DNA of 64,000 bases, from the NCBI GenBank assembly GCA_040954595.2, contig CM082584.2, positions 8,618,001 to 8,682,000 on the forward strand, written 5' to 3'. A program made the translations under genes and the position numbers. The stretch comes from Balanoglossus misakiensis (Eukaryota; Hemichordata). Under the pieces are notes generated by a model. It saw only the letters and a list, made by a program, of their open reading frames with translations. It was not told where the DNA came from and did not search any database. Of the stretch, positions 14,065-26,800 are shown piece after piece; position 1 is the stretch's first letter, and the number at the start of each line of letters is the position of its first letter.

Positions 14065-15611
14065 ATATTCTTAATGAAAAATATACCTGATATGAACAGG
14101 AAAAACATGTTTTCCTAAAGCATGTATTTCTGAAAAGTTGCATGATTTCTTGCAAGTACCAGGGGTATATACTGTTGCAAACAGATCCGAGAAGAAAATA
14201 ATCTCAGCAAGCTTTTCAAAGTGCTGCATATTTGTGACAAAATATGTATTGTAGTCACTAAACAACGTTAATATGAACTCATACTATGGAAATATACCGA
14301 AATACTGATTCATCTTAATATTTTTTTCCTGTTTGCAGGGGCAATCTTATTTGGACACACCAACTTCAACCAGGGCCAAAGGTAGGACCTGTAGTAGTTA
14401 GTCATAGCTAATTACTAATTACTAACTACTAGCTAGTAGTAGTTAGTAATAGTAGTCGAAGTAGTACATGTAGCAGTTCACTTGCAGTGGCAATCTTGTG
14501 AGTACACCAACTGCAAACAAGGAACACACAGTTTCAGGACCTGAAGTACTAGTAGTGGTTACTAGCAGCAGTAAATGCAAATGCCTCTTATGAGCCGTGG
14601 GGACTCATCTGGAGGAGTGTTTGTCTGGTTATAGAGTCAGAGTGCTGGTCCAGGACCTGAAAGGCTAGATAAGGTCACCATGCTCCTGAAGTGTCTCTCC
14701 CCAGTTGCCGTGGATACCTTATCTAACTTGCACTGGAAAGTTCAACTGGCAGGAATTTTATCGCCGAACACAATTTTTAGTACAATCGTAGACACAAACA
14801 GAATTCTCTGTCTCCCTGCGTAACTCAGAAAAGTACTTTTTTTTACTTAAACAGCCACGCACTGTAAACAGGTTACTATGAAGGAACAGTTGCTACAAAT
14901 ATCAATAGTTTGATTTTCAGCGTTATTTTGATTTTATGTGTGTCTGTACAGGTTTACTGTTCTGTTACCTGAAGCATTGTGAAACTGATTTCTGAATATC
15001 ATTGGCCACAATCAACTTACAAATTATCGAATGTCTCCATCACTAAGGTTATAATCTAAAGTACATCCATTAACAAAGTCAGTAATTTAATTTAAACTGT
15101 ATTAGCAACTTGATTACTTGTTTTGAACTTGTACTTTGGCTCATTAATTTGATAAACAAACAAATCAAGTATACAACATTTCCTGTTACAGAAGTTTGGG
15201 TAAATTTTTTCTCAAAGAACCCTGCAAGTTCGGTCCTTTTTGGTTTACAGTACACCAGTTTTTTTTCTAGAGTAATACTAACATGCTTGCAGTAAACATG
15301 TCAGTCCTCATCAGCTTCTCGGTCGCAAAACCCGAACTCTGATACGGAATAAACTCAATAACATCGCTGGCTACAAATACTGGCCCGAAAATCTAATTTT
15401 CCGCAGAAAAAATATCAATACAAGCAGGGCCGGTAATCTCTCTGTTCAGAAGTAAATTAACTTGATCATCAAATTAAGGTTCCGCGCAGAGCGGGAGATT
15501 AGCTGAGAACGCATGTTTCCTCTTGGTGTTCTGACTGCAGAGTCGGTTTAATCTAATCTTGTATGAATTGCACAAATTTACTACAGTGGCTTGAATGGGG
15601 AGAGTTCGGCT

Positions 15612-15735
15612 GGATTTGCAAACACTGTGAGATGCAAATTGCCAAACGAAGATAAGGTGGACCTGGGGGCTCCAAACACGCCAAAATTGGATTTATTGAT
15701 TTAACTCAGCTCATCAGCGGGTCACAAGGGGTCAT
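15612..15735. promoter_or_regulatory. Cluster of transcription-factor-like motifs (possible enhancer)
   Basis: Within about 120 bp there is an ATTTGCAAA at about 15614, an exact octamer ATGCAAAT at 15632-15639, a GATA-type AGATAAGG at 15650-15657, and a perfect GGGTCA direct repeat with 4-bp spacing at 15719-15734. The last has the arrangement bound by DR4-type nuclear receptors. The motifs are visible directly. That they form an enhancer is inference, since such short motifs also arise by chance. Confidence 0.25.
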
Positions 15736-18700
15736 TTGTAATTTCAGCTATTCCGACGGGGATACGAAAGTCGATCGAAAAATTATTTTTCTGTGGGATA
15801 TGAAAAAAAGAGTTGCGTCATTTTGAGCCCGGCAGACACGTTGATATCAGTTGAGAAACTATTAATTAGAAACACAATCAAACTTGTGACCCGATCGGGT
15901 GCTAGCCCACCAGAAACGAATTAACCCGCATAGACTAATTCTACTACATTGCATTAGCTTCAATCAAAATGCTGGTGCCACGTCTAGACTTTGGAAGGAT
16001 GGAAAAAAATCAAAATCTACCAGCGACTCTGGCAAGCCTTTCAGCTACTTTCAACCCTAGTGGAGCCCTGACTGTCTTGGAATACTGTAAGAACCAACTC
16101 ATCCTGTGTATAGCTGATGGTTCTCTTGGACAAAGGAAAACCTCTTGTCCCTTTCTCGCTAAATTCAAAAAATAAACGGGAAAAAATCAGAATTTTTAAT
16201 TACATGTTTTATTTTCAAATCACCTTTGACGAGAAGGAACTCCTTGTATGTTTGCCATTGGTACACGAACACACACAGAGGTTGGTAGTATACTTGAGAT
16301 TTGAATGCAGACACATTTCCAGACTCTTTCAAGAACAGTGCCAGACATACCAAACCGGCATTTGCCCAAGACGTATTGATTGCCCGGGTTTCCAGTTAAT
16401 CTGTTGGCCTATCCGCCAGCGGATTGACAGCCAAGTCCCAGCCTGTTTGCCCAACTGCTTACACGGAATCATAAAGGGAAGGGGGGGGGGGGGGCTCGTT
16501 CAGGTAGACCTTGATGCTCCTTCTTGTCCGCGCGAAAGCTCGTCTGCAAATATTGGCCGAGGCAAACAGGCCGGTCAATGCTTTCCTTTATCCGCTCTGC
16601 TCGCGAATTGATGTCGGAGCAGAAGAGGGGGAGGACAAAAACCACGGCATGAATGCGATTACACTTTTGATTAGGGGAGGGGGGGCTTCTCCGGTGGCGC
16701 GGCGTGTCATGTCGGACAACACCACTCTTGACACCGCGGAACACTCAGTGGCTGAAAAGAGCCGATGATGGACTTGTAAACGAAGGAGGGAGGGCGGCTT
16801 CTGGTATTCGGTGACTCCTTCCCTCTGGCTATGAGCTGCGTTTTTTTTTTTTTTTTTCTGTTCTGTTCTGACGCGGAACACCTGAATAGCGGGGAGCCAC
16901 TCTCGTCTCAAATACACAGCCACTGGCAGTGAGTGTGGTCCTGATTCACCGTTTGCCCTACTTTATCAACATTACCATGGCAACCGAAACCTAAAAAGAG
17001 AAAGGAGTAGTACTACGTGTACTTTTCCGACAACAACTTTTATCAAACAAGAAGAAAAAGCGTGCTCTCAACCAAAATCAGCAATAAGCGAATAACAATA
17101 ATTTGGGGTGTCTTTTCCTCGTTTCTGCCTGATTACTACACGCGAAAGAAAACTACATTATAAACAAATCTTTTCAAACTTTGTACAACACGTACACCCT
17201 ACAACCCCTCTCGCCATTCATGCCACTACACTGTGACCAAAACGAGGTGAACCACAGAGCGAAACCCTCCACTAAGAATTACCGGAGTTTCACGTTACAA
17301 GTAAATAGAGGCAGACAGTGATGGAGCGATCCCCGACGAACAATGGGACCATGTGCGATACACCACTGCGTGTATTGATTTTCTGGGAGACTGTCCGGTC
17401 TCGCTGCCACCAGGCAAGCAAGCCGTCTTCGACGAGTCGATCACTTTATCATTCGCGGTGACGCAAACTACGGCGGGACACCGTCACGTTGATGTTCGCG
17501 GATCTTCATTACTCGACAAAGTGGAAGTAGGAGCCTAGCCGCTGTGAGCCCCTGCGATACAATTTTCTTCAGTCAAATTGTTTGAACCCTGTGACCTTTT
17601 CGCTCGAAGCAAGGAACTGTAAACTCCAGTCCAGTGGGTTATTAACGCAACAATATATGTTACCCACGTCGACCCTGTCTGCCAACCACCGGTCACACAC
17701 AGAAAACTTTTCCAATTTCACCCTTGCGCTTTACAGAAGAAAAAAGAGGATTATTTATAATTGGCATATTCATACCTGTGCAAGACATTCCATCAAAACG
17801 GGCCCCCATTTCAAACTCTTGTGATTGGATCTTCGTGAAGGTTAGCTGAGCATGGAAGCAACTGACCCCTCCCATTCGTTTTTATTTCACCTGCCATTTA
17901 CGATATCTGACGACGTAACAATCCTCTTCTCTATGTCTTTTTTTTTTTATTTACTCCAGCGTATGTGCGTAGTGTGCACAATCTTTTATTCGGCCCAGAA
18001 AACTTATTCCTGTGATTACAGGAAGTCGGAACGACCGCTGTACTGCTGCAAACTTCACTCTGGGAGAAATCTGTCATGATCTCCGTGATTGGCATGTGGG
18101 GGGCACACCAGTACTTCACCGGGAGGGGTTTACAGTTACCGCATCCACAACAATGGGAGCGATTTCTGCATAATAGCCGTGCTGTGAAAAAGCCTTTTGT
18201 TACAGCATACAAAGTTCTACTGATCTCAGTGTATCCAAACTTTTCAACAACTGAGAACTCCCCCCCCCCTTTCCTCCTCCCAAGTCTTTGCTCCTCCCGG
18301 TAAAACTGCCCATACAAAGTTTTGTCTTTCGCCTTTTGGAGTGATTGTGCATATCTGATTGCCAAGTAGCATTTCTGAACAGACTCATTTTGATAGTACA
18401 AATGGCATAGATTTACTCTTTTCTTTTAGGATTCAATACTCTTTGAGTTCGACAAAAGGTAGCCCCTCTAATTATAAAGACACGGTTTCTTGTTTAATTA
18501 ACACCGGCGTTGGCAACTTTGTCTTCTTGATTCTTTCACTGCATTGTTTTACCGTTCATCTCCGTCAGTCCGAGACCTCTGCACTATCACTGTTACACGA
18601 CACTTTGACCCGAACCGGGACCGACCCACATATAAACAGCACAGAGGCTATTTATAACATTATAACAAAACATCACAAAGTTTTAACAGAAGTCTTTATG

Positions 18701-21673
18701 CTTTGTTAGAGGTTCTTGGGGATGAAGTTGCAGTGTTTCCAAGCAGTTGCCTGTTCTAGATTGCTTGAAATTAAGGTATGCCAATCACAGGTAGAGTCAA
18801 AAGTAATTGGATAGCCTCGGGCCGGGCAACACACGCTGGCCTCCTTATTTTTTTCTCTCTGACAGTGACAGATACGGTTTTCTAATCAATCAAATACCAG
18901 AACACAAACTCAAAACAGTTCATGTCAAAAATAATAAATCAGCAGGAAATATACTTGCGGGCTATTTTCACGGAGAGGACTGGGTGAGCGGATGTCGCAA
19001 AATGCAAAAATGCGGCGTAGACTTGTCATTTCAAAAACAGCCCAGTTTGCTGACACACAGAGGCAGGGGTCACTTCGAAAACTCACGGCAAGAACAACGC
19101 AGAAGGTAAACACGTAGTCCCTTTGAATAGCACACTAGGGCATGATCGCTTTTCACTCCAGCAGCATTTTGGGAAAGACGGAGGGGAGATGGCAGCCGAG
19201 CAGAGAGGCAATCAGATGCCGGGCAATGGGGGCATTCTCATGGAAATATTTCTGGTCCCAGGCCCTTTTGATCATATTGATCATATCCACTCGGGCCCGC
19301 TATTGTGCTCATTAGAAACTTTGCACATTCAAAGAGGCGCTCATGCATACCCTGATCTGGGCTGGCTTCGAGTTATCGAAAACAACTGCACCTTTTTTTC
19401 TCTCTCTGCCTCTTTCTCCACCTCTTTCGTTCCCCGGGTAAATTTTAATCCCTCCCTGCTAAAAGTGTGCATTTCGTGGTTTACGCCGCATTTCAATGCG
19501 CTGGCTGTTTTGCCCTCGCTGCAGTTCTTCACAGGAAACAGACAGACTAATCACAGCCCACGGCTATAATACAATACTATACCAGAATAAATTTTTAATT
19601 CTCTTCTTCGGACAATGTTACCACTTCGCTCACAAAAGTAGCCAACTCCCCCCCCCCCCCATGTCCATTTCACCCTTCATGAAGAAAAAGAGTATAAAAA
19701 AGATTCTAGGGGTAGTTGTCATGGAAATGTCAACACTCTTAATTAATGATCCGATACAGTTGAGTTCTAAGTCTAAACTTTATTAACACGTTCACAATGA
19801 TATATGCAAGGTACCATACAAATGACAAAATACAGTTGTTTACTACTCAAAGAATTGGAACTTAAATAAAGTAAGTTTTAAAAAATATTAGTTAAATTGG
19901 ATGATTTTGACTAGTCGCCGGGGGACTGGTCTAGAACAGAGAATAATTCATTACTTTTTGTTTGTGAGGTTTTAATATTGCACGATATGTTCATTTCAAG
20001 AAAATAAAAGTATTTATCTCACAGAAAAATTTAAGAAACAACTTTACCATTTACTCTTGTAGTAAAGTTCCGAAAACACTTTATTTGGTGCAGACTTGAC
20101 TGGTATACCTTACGGTGTAAATGGTGCGGTTTCGTAAGATATGTAAAGTTGGGCAATTAAAAATGCAGGTTGAAAACAATTAAATGGGGTTGTTTATCAA
20201 GTTCACGCTGGGCACTGGAAAGTTTTGACAGTTCGGGGTGAAATACGTTAGACAATAAAGCGGTCGCACAATAGGCGTTAACACTCTTGCCAAATAGACT
20301 CGGTCCGGTATTGTTACAAAATGGGGCACACCAAAAACATTACCGCTCGCAAAGATAGGAATTTCTCCCAGCTCCGTGATGGAAGTGATTGTCGATATCC
20401 ATGACACAAGATTTAAACCATACGCGATCTATTAAAATTAACAAGGACCGTTATCGCTGGTTCGCTTTACGCTGCGGTGTATACTGACTTGCTCCGGAAT
20501 ACTAGGCTCTGTTTATCATCGAACTAAAGCGCAGCATGTTATAAACTTTCACTGGGAGAAGTCTTTCATTTGGCTCGATCGATACCGGCTCCCCGCTCGA
20601 TTATCACAGTAACTTGACAGCTTTCACGCTATAAACACGGCGTGCGGTTTACACACGCATCCAGCACTGCAGGCAAGACTGCAGAAATCGTGAAAATGCC
20701 CCGATCCACACACAGCAGACGAGTCGAGCTGTCAAAGTCACTTGCTGGGCCATGTCATGTCCGTTTCCTTTCGTTCGCGTGTACATTTCACTCTCACTCA
20801 CGAACCGTCCATCCACACACACACTGGAATAAACTTACCCCAGAACAGTAGAACCAGGAGCCATCGCTGAGCTCGACACCGCCAAAATACCCTCCATATC
20901 ATCCTAGATAGTTCAAACATACCCTGTCTGTCACATACAGGGTAGAGGCGAACGTTCAAAGGTATAAAACCTTGAGTTTTTGAGCGCGATGTGTCTCTTT
21001 CAATGGCTGTATGCACCCGTGGAGTATCAAGTAACCCACTCACTAAACTTGTTTCTTCGCTAAACTCATTCCTATGTAAATCAGCATTCATATTCAAATT
21101 AATTACAACCTCGTACAAAACAAGGTCTTTCTCCATTATTTCCTCGGATCAACTGTCAGAACGCATTGAGAAAACTAATCAAGCAACCTTTATTAGCTGC
21201 TTAGAGGGGTCTTTTATGCCCCCAAAATCCCAATGCAAGCGACTATCGGTTTCCACAATGATGTTTTTCATATGGACTGCTATATGCAACGATGCGCTCT
21301 AATGTCGAGCTCATAACTAGCGTTCTTTGTGAGCTGGGGGCGCTCACTGAACTCAACCGAAAGGATGCGTCTACTACCAGCCTTTCCATGCCCACATTTG
21401 TATTCTATTTTCCTCCATTGGAATTCCAGACTATCATTTACGACACGTAATCCAACAAAATCTGATCAGTTAGAAGGCTATGTTAATTTTGTGGGCTGGT
21501 ATATACCCACATTTTCCGTCCCTGTCTTTACAAAAAAGATTCCCCCGATATGTAAGTATTCTTAAGAAATGAATTCCTACATGTAAGGGGTTAACATTAC
21601 ATACAAATCGGTGAAATGTCAAATTCCAGGACTTTATTGGGGAAAGTCATCACCTGTCGACGTTCTTCATTCA

Positions 21674-21676
<3 letters not shown>

Positions 21677-21761
<85 letters not shown>
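21677..21761. repeat. (CT)n microsatellite
   Basis: An almost uninterrupted CT dinucleotide tract of about 85 bases, preceded by a short (ATTC)n-like stretch. It lies in the gene-free region about 2 kb upstream of the predicted FYB-like first exon. Confidence 0.95.
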
Positions 21762-21764
<3 letters not shown>

Positions 21765-23399
21765 AAAAGTCAGTGTTTCGGTCAGTTAATTTTTTGCGGC
21801 AGGATATCGCAACTTTAAGTTCATCGTGAGTAATATCACTCGCTGGTTAACTGAAAACGCAATGTGAGAATTAAAATGTAAAACATCCACATACCATGAA
21901 AATGACAATACTTTAGTTTTTTTTTTTTTTTTTTGCGGCTCGCGGGCCCTGCAGACCCTTTTATGGATAAAGGTTCAAACCAGATTAACAGCGGGACAGG
22001 CCCACACGAGTCTCGGATTTCTACTTCCCCGATATTCTCATTTCTCGTGGCACAAATTGCAGACAGTATTACGAAAGAAAGCAATCAGACTTACAGGCTC
22101 GATAATGTTGAGTCATCGGGATCTACGCGCAATATATTTATATTCATTGTCACAACAGCCACGCGATACTTGTCGAAAATATTCCCTTTCGTCTCGAATT
22201 TCCTTTCAGAGCAGTATTAATATTGGAAAATCAGATACCAGGAAATTTGATGCGAAACAGCGCCATATTTTGTGATATCACGCCTTTGTGTGTTAACTTT
22301 TGGTGAAATTGGTCTTTTCTCCGTAGAAATTTGATTAGCGATGAGTGTTTTACATTTCGTGAGATTACTTTTGTTTGATATGCGTGTCACATCGTCGCCG
22401 GCTCAAAATCCACATCCCGCTACACAGACATAAAGTGATCATGTCAAACCGATAATTCTCACCCCAACCTACCCCTAACAAAGGACTGTGTAAAATCAGA
22501 ACGCAAGAGAAAAAGGGGCAGTGACCTTTGGTTCGAAAACGCAAATGATGAAGTGAATTTTGGTATAGCTTTTGATATTCTTGGGCGATTTTCTACGTCC
22601 AACTGGAAGTAACCATGTAGAAAAGAAAGGCTAGGAGCGTTCAAGACAGTTCATGCGCACCTAAATTTTAAGATGAGATGCTCATCACTCCAGGAGAATG
22701 GATTAACTGCCTTTGTTTCAGGAAACAACAAGATCTCCCGGTCAAAAAATATAGTACTCATCACCACCCGGGAATATAGGGCAAAGTCACCCGCGAAATT
22801 AAGTCGTTCCGAAGACGTTTCTATTTTGTTTCCGACCTCTGGGTTTAGATGGATTTGTGCCTCCGTCTAAAAGTGCAAACTTTGACACGTAAACTTTACG
22901 AAAAGTGGAAGTGTAGCGAGAAAACATTTACATAGTCAGGTCTTTAAAAAAATACGAGAAGGAACTGTTGACCAATATGCACTGTCATCGAGATTAACCA
23001 CCCCTTTTTGCTTCAGTAGCCAGCGATTTATATACTGTCGAGCTACATCATTGTCAGCGTCGGGTACTAGAAGAAAGAATTGGCTTGTTCTGACTACAGA
23101 GGGCGCGCGCTTATTAAAGCTGGTACTTGCACCAGTACTTGTATTACTATCATTTTATCACTCTTTTGCTTTAAATCTTCATGTATTTTTATATAAAAAC
23201 TAATGTTGATGTATGATTTATGTTGGTTTAATCGTCATAGACTACCGATATCAATTGACTTGCAACGCCGACTATGGTTGGCTGACTAATGAAAAGGAAA
23301 AGTTTGAGCCAATCGAATTAGTTGTTATAAAGACCAACTCAAACTTTCCATCATTCGCCAGTGACTTTGATCGCCATCCAGAATAACATGTAAAATGTT

Positions 23400-23800
23400 A
23401 AAGAGAGTGTGCTTATACCGCTGTTTAGTTTACCTCGGTCGTTTTCGCTGTCAAATTCACCCGGCGCGAGCTCGGACTGCCAAAATTCAAAACATGAAGG
23501 GACGTCCCAATCACGTGACTGTAGTTTGACCTGACCTTTTCTGAGAACGCACCCCTGAACCAGGAAGTAAGGGGTTTAAACTGCTCTGTGCGAAGTTATC
23601 AACATGAGAACCGGTGATTGATCGTGAAATTTCTGGTGTACAGACCGTATTGTCCACACTGTTCAATCAGCTACACCGCGGAACCCTTTTCATGAAATTT
23701 GTAGATATTAGTTGAGTGTTATCTGGGCTTTCTGTCGTCCCGTACAACTGAAGTACACGTATTTTGACAAATTGACTTCCGCCTTCGCACCCGGACGAAC
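23400..23800 (+). promoter_or_regulatory. Putative promoter and 5' UTR of the FYB-like gene
   Basis: The 400 bp ahead of the predicted start codon is locally richer in CpG than its surroundings, for example at about 23450-23475. A CCAAT at 23507-23511 directly abuts a CACGTG E-box at 23512-23517. No TATA box is apparent at a sensible distance. The assignment rests on position and motifs only, and the transcription start is unknown. Confidence 0.3.
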
Positions 23801-23812
23801 ATGGCAGGCTCG
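23801..23812 (+). CDS. FYB-like: FYB-like exon 1, coding for only four residues
   Basis: The exon reads ATG GCA GGC TCG and is followed at once by a GTAAGT donor. The start has A at -3 and G at +4. It ends in phase 0, which matches the phase-0 acceptor of exon 2, giving an N terminus MAGSGGKINVRAFAEKF. Exon 2 has no convincing in-frame start after its acceptor, which supports a short upstream coding exon. The 2.26-kb intron between the two is the longest in this gene. Confidence 0.5.
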
Positions 23813-26800
23813 GTAAGTTCCTCCCATTCCACGATCTCTGTCTAAAGAATTCGTCTCACAGTGACACAAAGTGTTAACTTCCACGTCTAAGGGGGATACG
23901 AAACAATGTCGGGAAGCCATGTACAAATATACCTGTCCCCATGTGATGAATGAAGTTAACCTAGATTCTTTCAACAAATCACAAAGGGGCGGGGTGTTTT
24001 TTTGAAGTCTCTCTGGTTTTACACGCATCACTTCCACATTTTCATCAAACACACACATTCAGAGTGCAGCAGATTATAAACATTGGTGTCATCGTTCTCA
24101 GTGCTGACCAGACAGTCTTATTCTCGGGGATACACATGACTGTAGTGAGAGAATTTGAAAATGTGTAATTTCTGAAGAAGTCGAGACTGGGGAGCGCTGG
24201 TGTTTTACCTGAAAAGTAGGACAGTTTATAACTTGCTTGTGTATGCTAGTTGCAAGAATTGAAGCCTTGGTAGGCTGGGTGGCTGGATCAGCGCGATATA
24301 TCTAGCCACCCAACCAACCTACCAATGCTGCAATTCTTGCAGCTATAGTCTAGTACAGTGTACTCACTAATTGCTGCGGATCTGTGACCCCATGCAGTAC
24401 CACTCCCTTAGACGTTTGTGTTTACTAGACAACAACATCAAAAAGGGAGAGCTGGGACACAGATCCATGACAAGTGTGCCGACAGAATGCAAACGTATGC
24501 ATGTACTTGTGAAAGCTGTGTCTTAGTTGGAAGATGCAAGCACAGTAAATGTAATTGTTTAAAGTGTGTGCGTGTGTGTGTGGGGGGGGGGGGGTGCTAC
24601 TCAAAATGTAAAACTTATTTTCCTGGGTTTTACTTGTGTTGTATATCAATGAATCTTAAACACAAAATTCTGTTAGTTTAAAAACAGACTCATCTGATTA
24701 CTACTTCACAACACGTGTTCACTTTATCAATTCACTGTACAAGAATGATTCAAATGTAGTTCATAGTTCATCCTGAGCTTTTGCTATTTAGGTTGGTAAA
24801 TGATTTGGGGAACCCTCGTAACATATCTACTATCAATTAATAAAAACGCATTACATCATACCAAGGGGAACCTCAGTAAAAATGACTGGGGAACCCCGGT
24901 AACATTTATGTGAGTGCCACCCTTTAACAAGGAAAAAATCTGTGTCATCTACTTACTTGTTAATGATTATGGTATATTTGTCTCCCACTTCTAGTATACA
25001 CTGTACTTAGATCTTGCTAACAGAAACTGTCAGGAATGATCAAATCTAGGAACCATAGAAACATTTATGTGGGGTTTATAGTGAAGCATTTATAGCCAGT
25101 TGCTAAAGTAGGAACTTTTGTTCCTGTTCTTCAAAATGTCAGAAAGGTTTAGCAGATAACAATACAGTCCACTCTGGTGAATTACTTCACGCGTTTGATG
25201 TACAAAACAGAGAAAACAGCAGGGTCTATGCCAGACCCTTGTCTAGGTCACTGCGGTCACCCCATTCTTCCTTGTAAATGGATAAATGCACATTGAATGC
25301 CACTAGAATGAACCGAACACTCATGAGGCATGAGGATTTTCTTTCAGTTTCAATGTACAAAAATACTACAGGTACACCAAAACTTTGATTACTATATTAG
25401 TATAACCCTTGAGTTTTATAATCCAGGTTGTCACTTCCCCCTCTACTGTCTATGCTTCCACCACCACAGTATCTTGAAACCCACACACCAGCAAATTGTG
25501 GGCTAACCCATGTGCAGGGCAATAGGGGTGAAAGGGTAATAACCTTGTTCTTTCCGTGACAAGGATAAGACCCTGGTGTTTTCAGGAAATTGAATGAAAC
25601 GGCCGAAAGATATGATGACTGTGGGGATTTATATTTCCTGAAACTGACAAGCTGTGATTTTTGATATTCTGTCTCTTTGTATTCCCTTGAGTATCAATTT
25701 CATATTCCTTTATACATCTCCCCAGTGTCTCCTCGAGTCAAATTTATTCAGTGTACATGTAGAACAAGACCTGTTCACATAAATTTGTCAGTTTCGTGGC
25801 ATCTCTTGAATTACATCACTTGGCTGTGCAGCTGGTCTAAAAGCTATCTTGATTTTATTTTTTGTTGTTTATCTGGTGGAGACTGTGTCATTGATAATGA
25901 CTTGTTATTTATTAATTTTTGTCACTGATTTGTATCATAATAATAGCAGAGCAAACACAAGAGTCACGGCTTTATCTTGCTCACTCCGGAAAGTTGGACT
26001 TTGTTGTCGGCGAATGGAGATATATGTGACATGTTTAATCCCAACTTGTTTCATTTGGCTGATTGTTCGCAGGGTGGAAAGATCAACGTGCGGGCCTTTG
26101 CGGAAAAATTCGAACAACAGGGAGTGATAAAAGCTGAAACAAAAGACACAAAGGAACACCACTCGAACAAGGCTGAGGGCCAGCCCAAGAATGAAACGAA
26201 AAAGGTAAACGTGGCGAATTTTAAGTCTCCGTCGCCCGCGATGACGGGCGCGCCACCCAAGGTGATTTTCGGGAGAGACACGCTGAACCGACAGCTGACA
26301 AAAGTCATTGGCAAGACACCGTCGATGTCGGAGGAAAATGAGGAGGACAAGAAGCCGAAGGTTGAGCCGAAGCCGGTGGCGACGACAAAGCCCGCTGTTG
26401 TTCCGAGAGTGAATAAAGTAACGCCGCCTGCCCGGGGACCGAAACCGACACCAGCTGCCAAACAAGTCCAGGGTGCGAAAAAGGCCCTTCCACCGGAACC
26501 ACCGGCAACGCCAAACGGAGTCGCGGAGAAGAAGGATTCCGCCAAGGAAAATAGTGCTCCAGTCGACCACGTGAAAATTAAGCCCACCCCAGCGCCGGTG
26601 TTGGAGGGAATAATCGCAAAAAACAGGCTGTCCAGAGTGACGAAGAGAAAGTCGTACCAGAAACCGAAGGAAAATCCCATTCCACCGGAAGGAATTCTGG
26701 GAAAGGCTCCGCAGAAGCCACCCCGACCACCTATTATTCTGGAAGTGAAGAGAGACCTTCGAGGTATGTAAAGCTACATCTCCTTCCCTCTGCAATGAAA

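Larger units (their letters stand above)
2109..23400. other. Gene-free region of about 21 kb
   Basis: No exon with domain similarity and matching splice borders was found on either strand. The open frames present are short, overlap each other and contain homopolymer or microsatellite translations. The region holds many low-complexity tracts: poly-G near 4859-4900, 7197-7218, 8173-8198 and 10377-10391, poly-T near 16842 and 21918, degenerate CCAT and CCCT runs at about 8980-9040, and a TAGT-rich patch at about 14390-14470. It also has TAAT-core-rich, moderately GC stretches that look like candidate regulatory DNA. It is the 5' flank of the FYB-like gene, or a long first intron if that gene starts further left. 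Confidence 0.5.

Noticed and set aside
16117-16923. Overlapping frames of 111-164 codons on both strands
   Set aside because: They run through poly-G and poly-T tracts, show no recognisable domain, and have no splice partner.
25977-26072. An earlier start for the FYB-like protein in the frame open upstream of exon 2
   Set aside because: The open stretch contains a good acceptor (TTCGCAG) at its end. The extra residues resemble no FYB sequence, and a phase-matched upstream coding exon exists.
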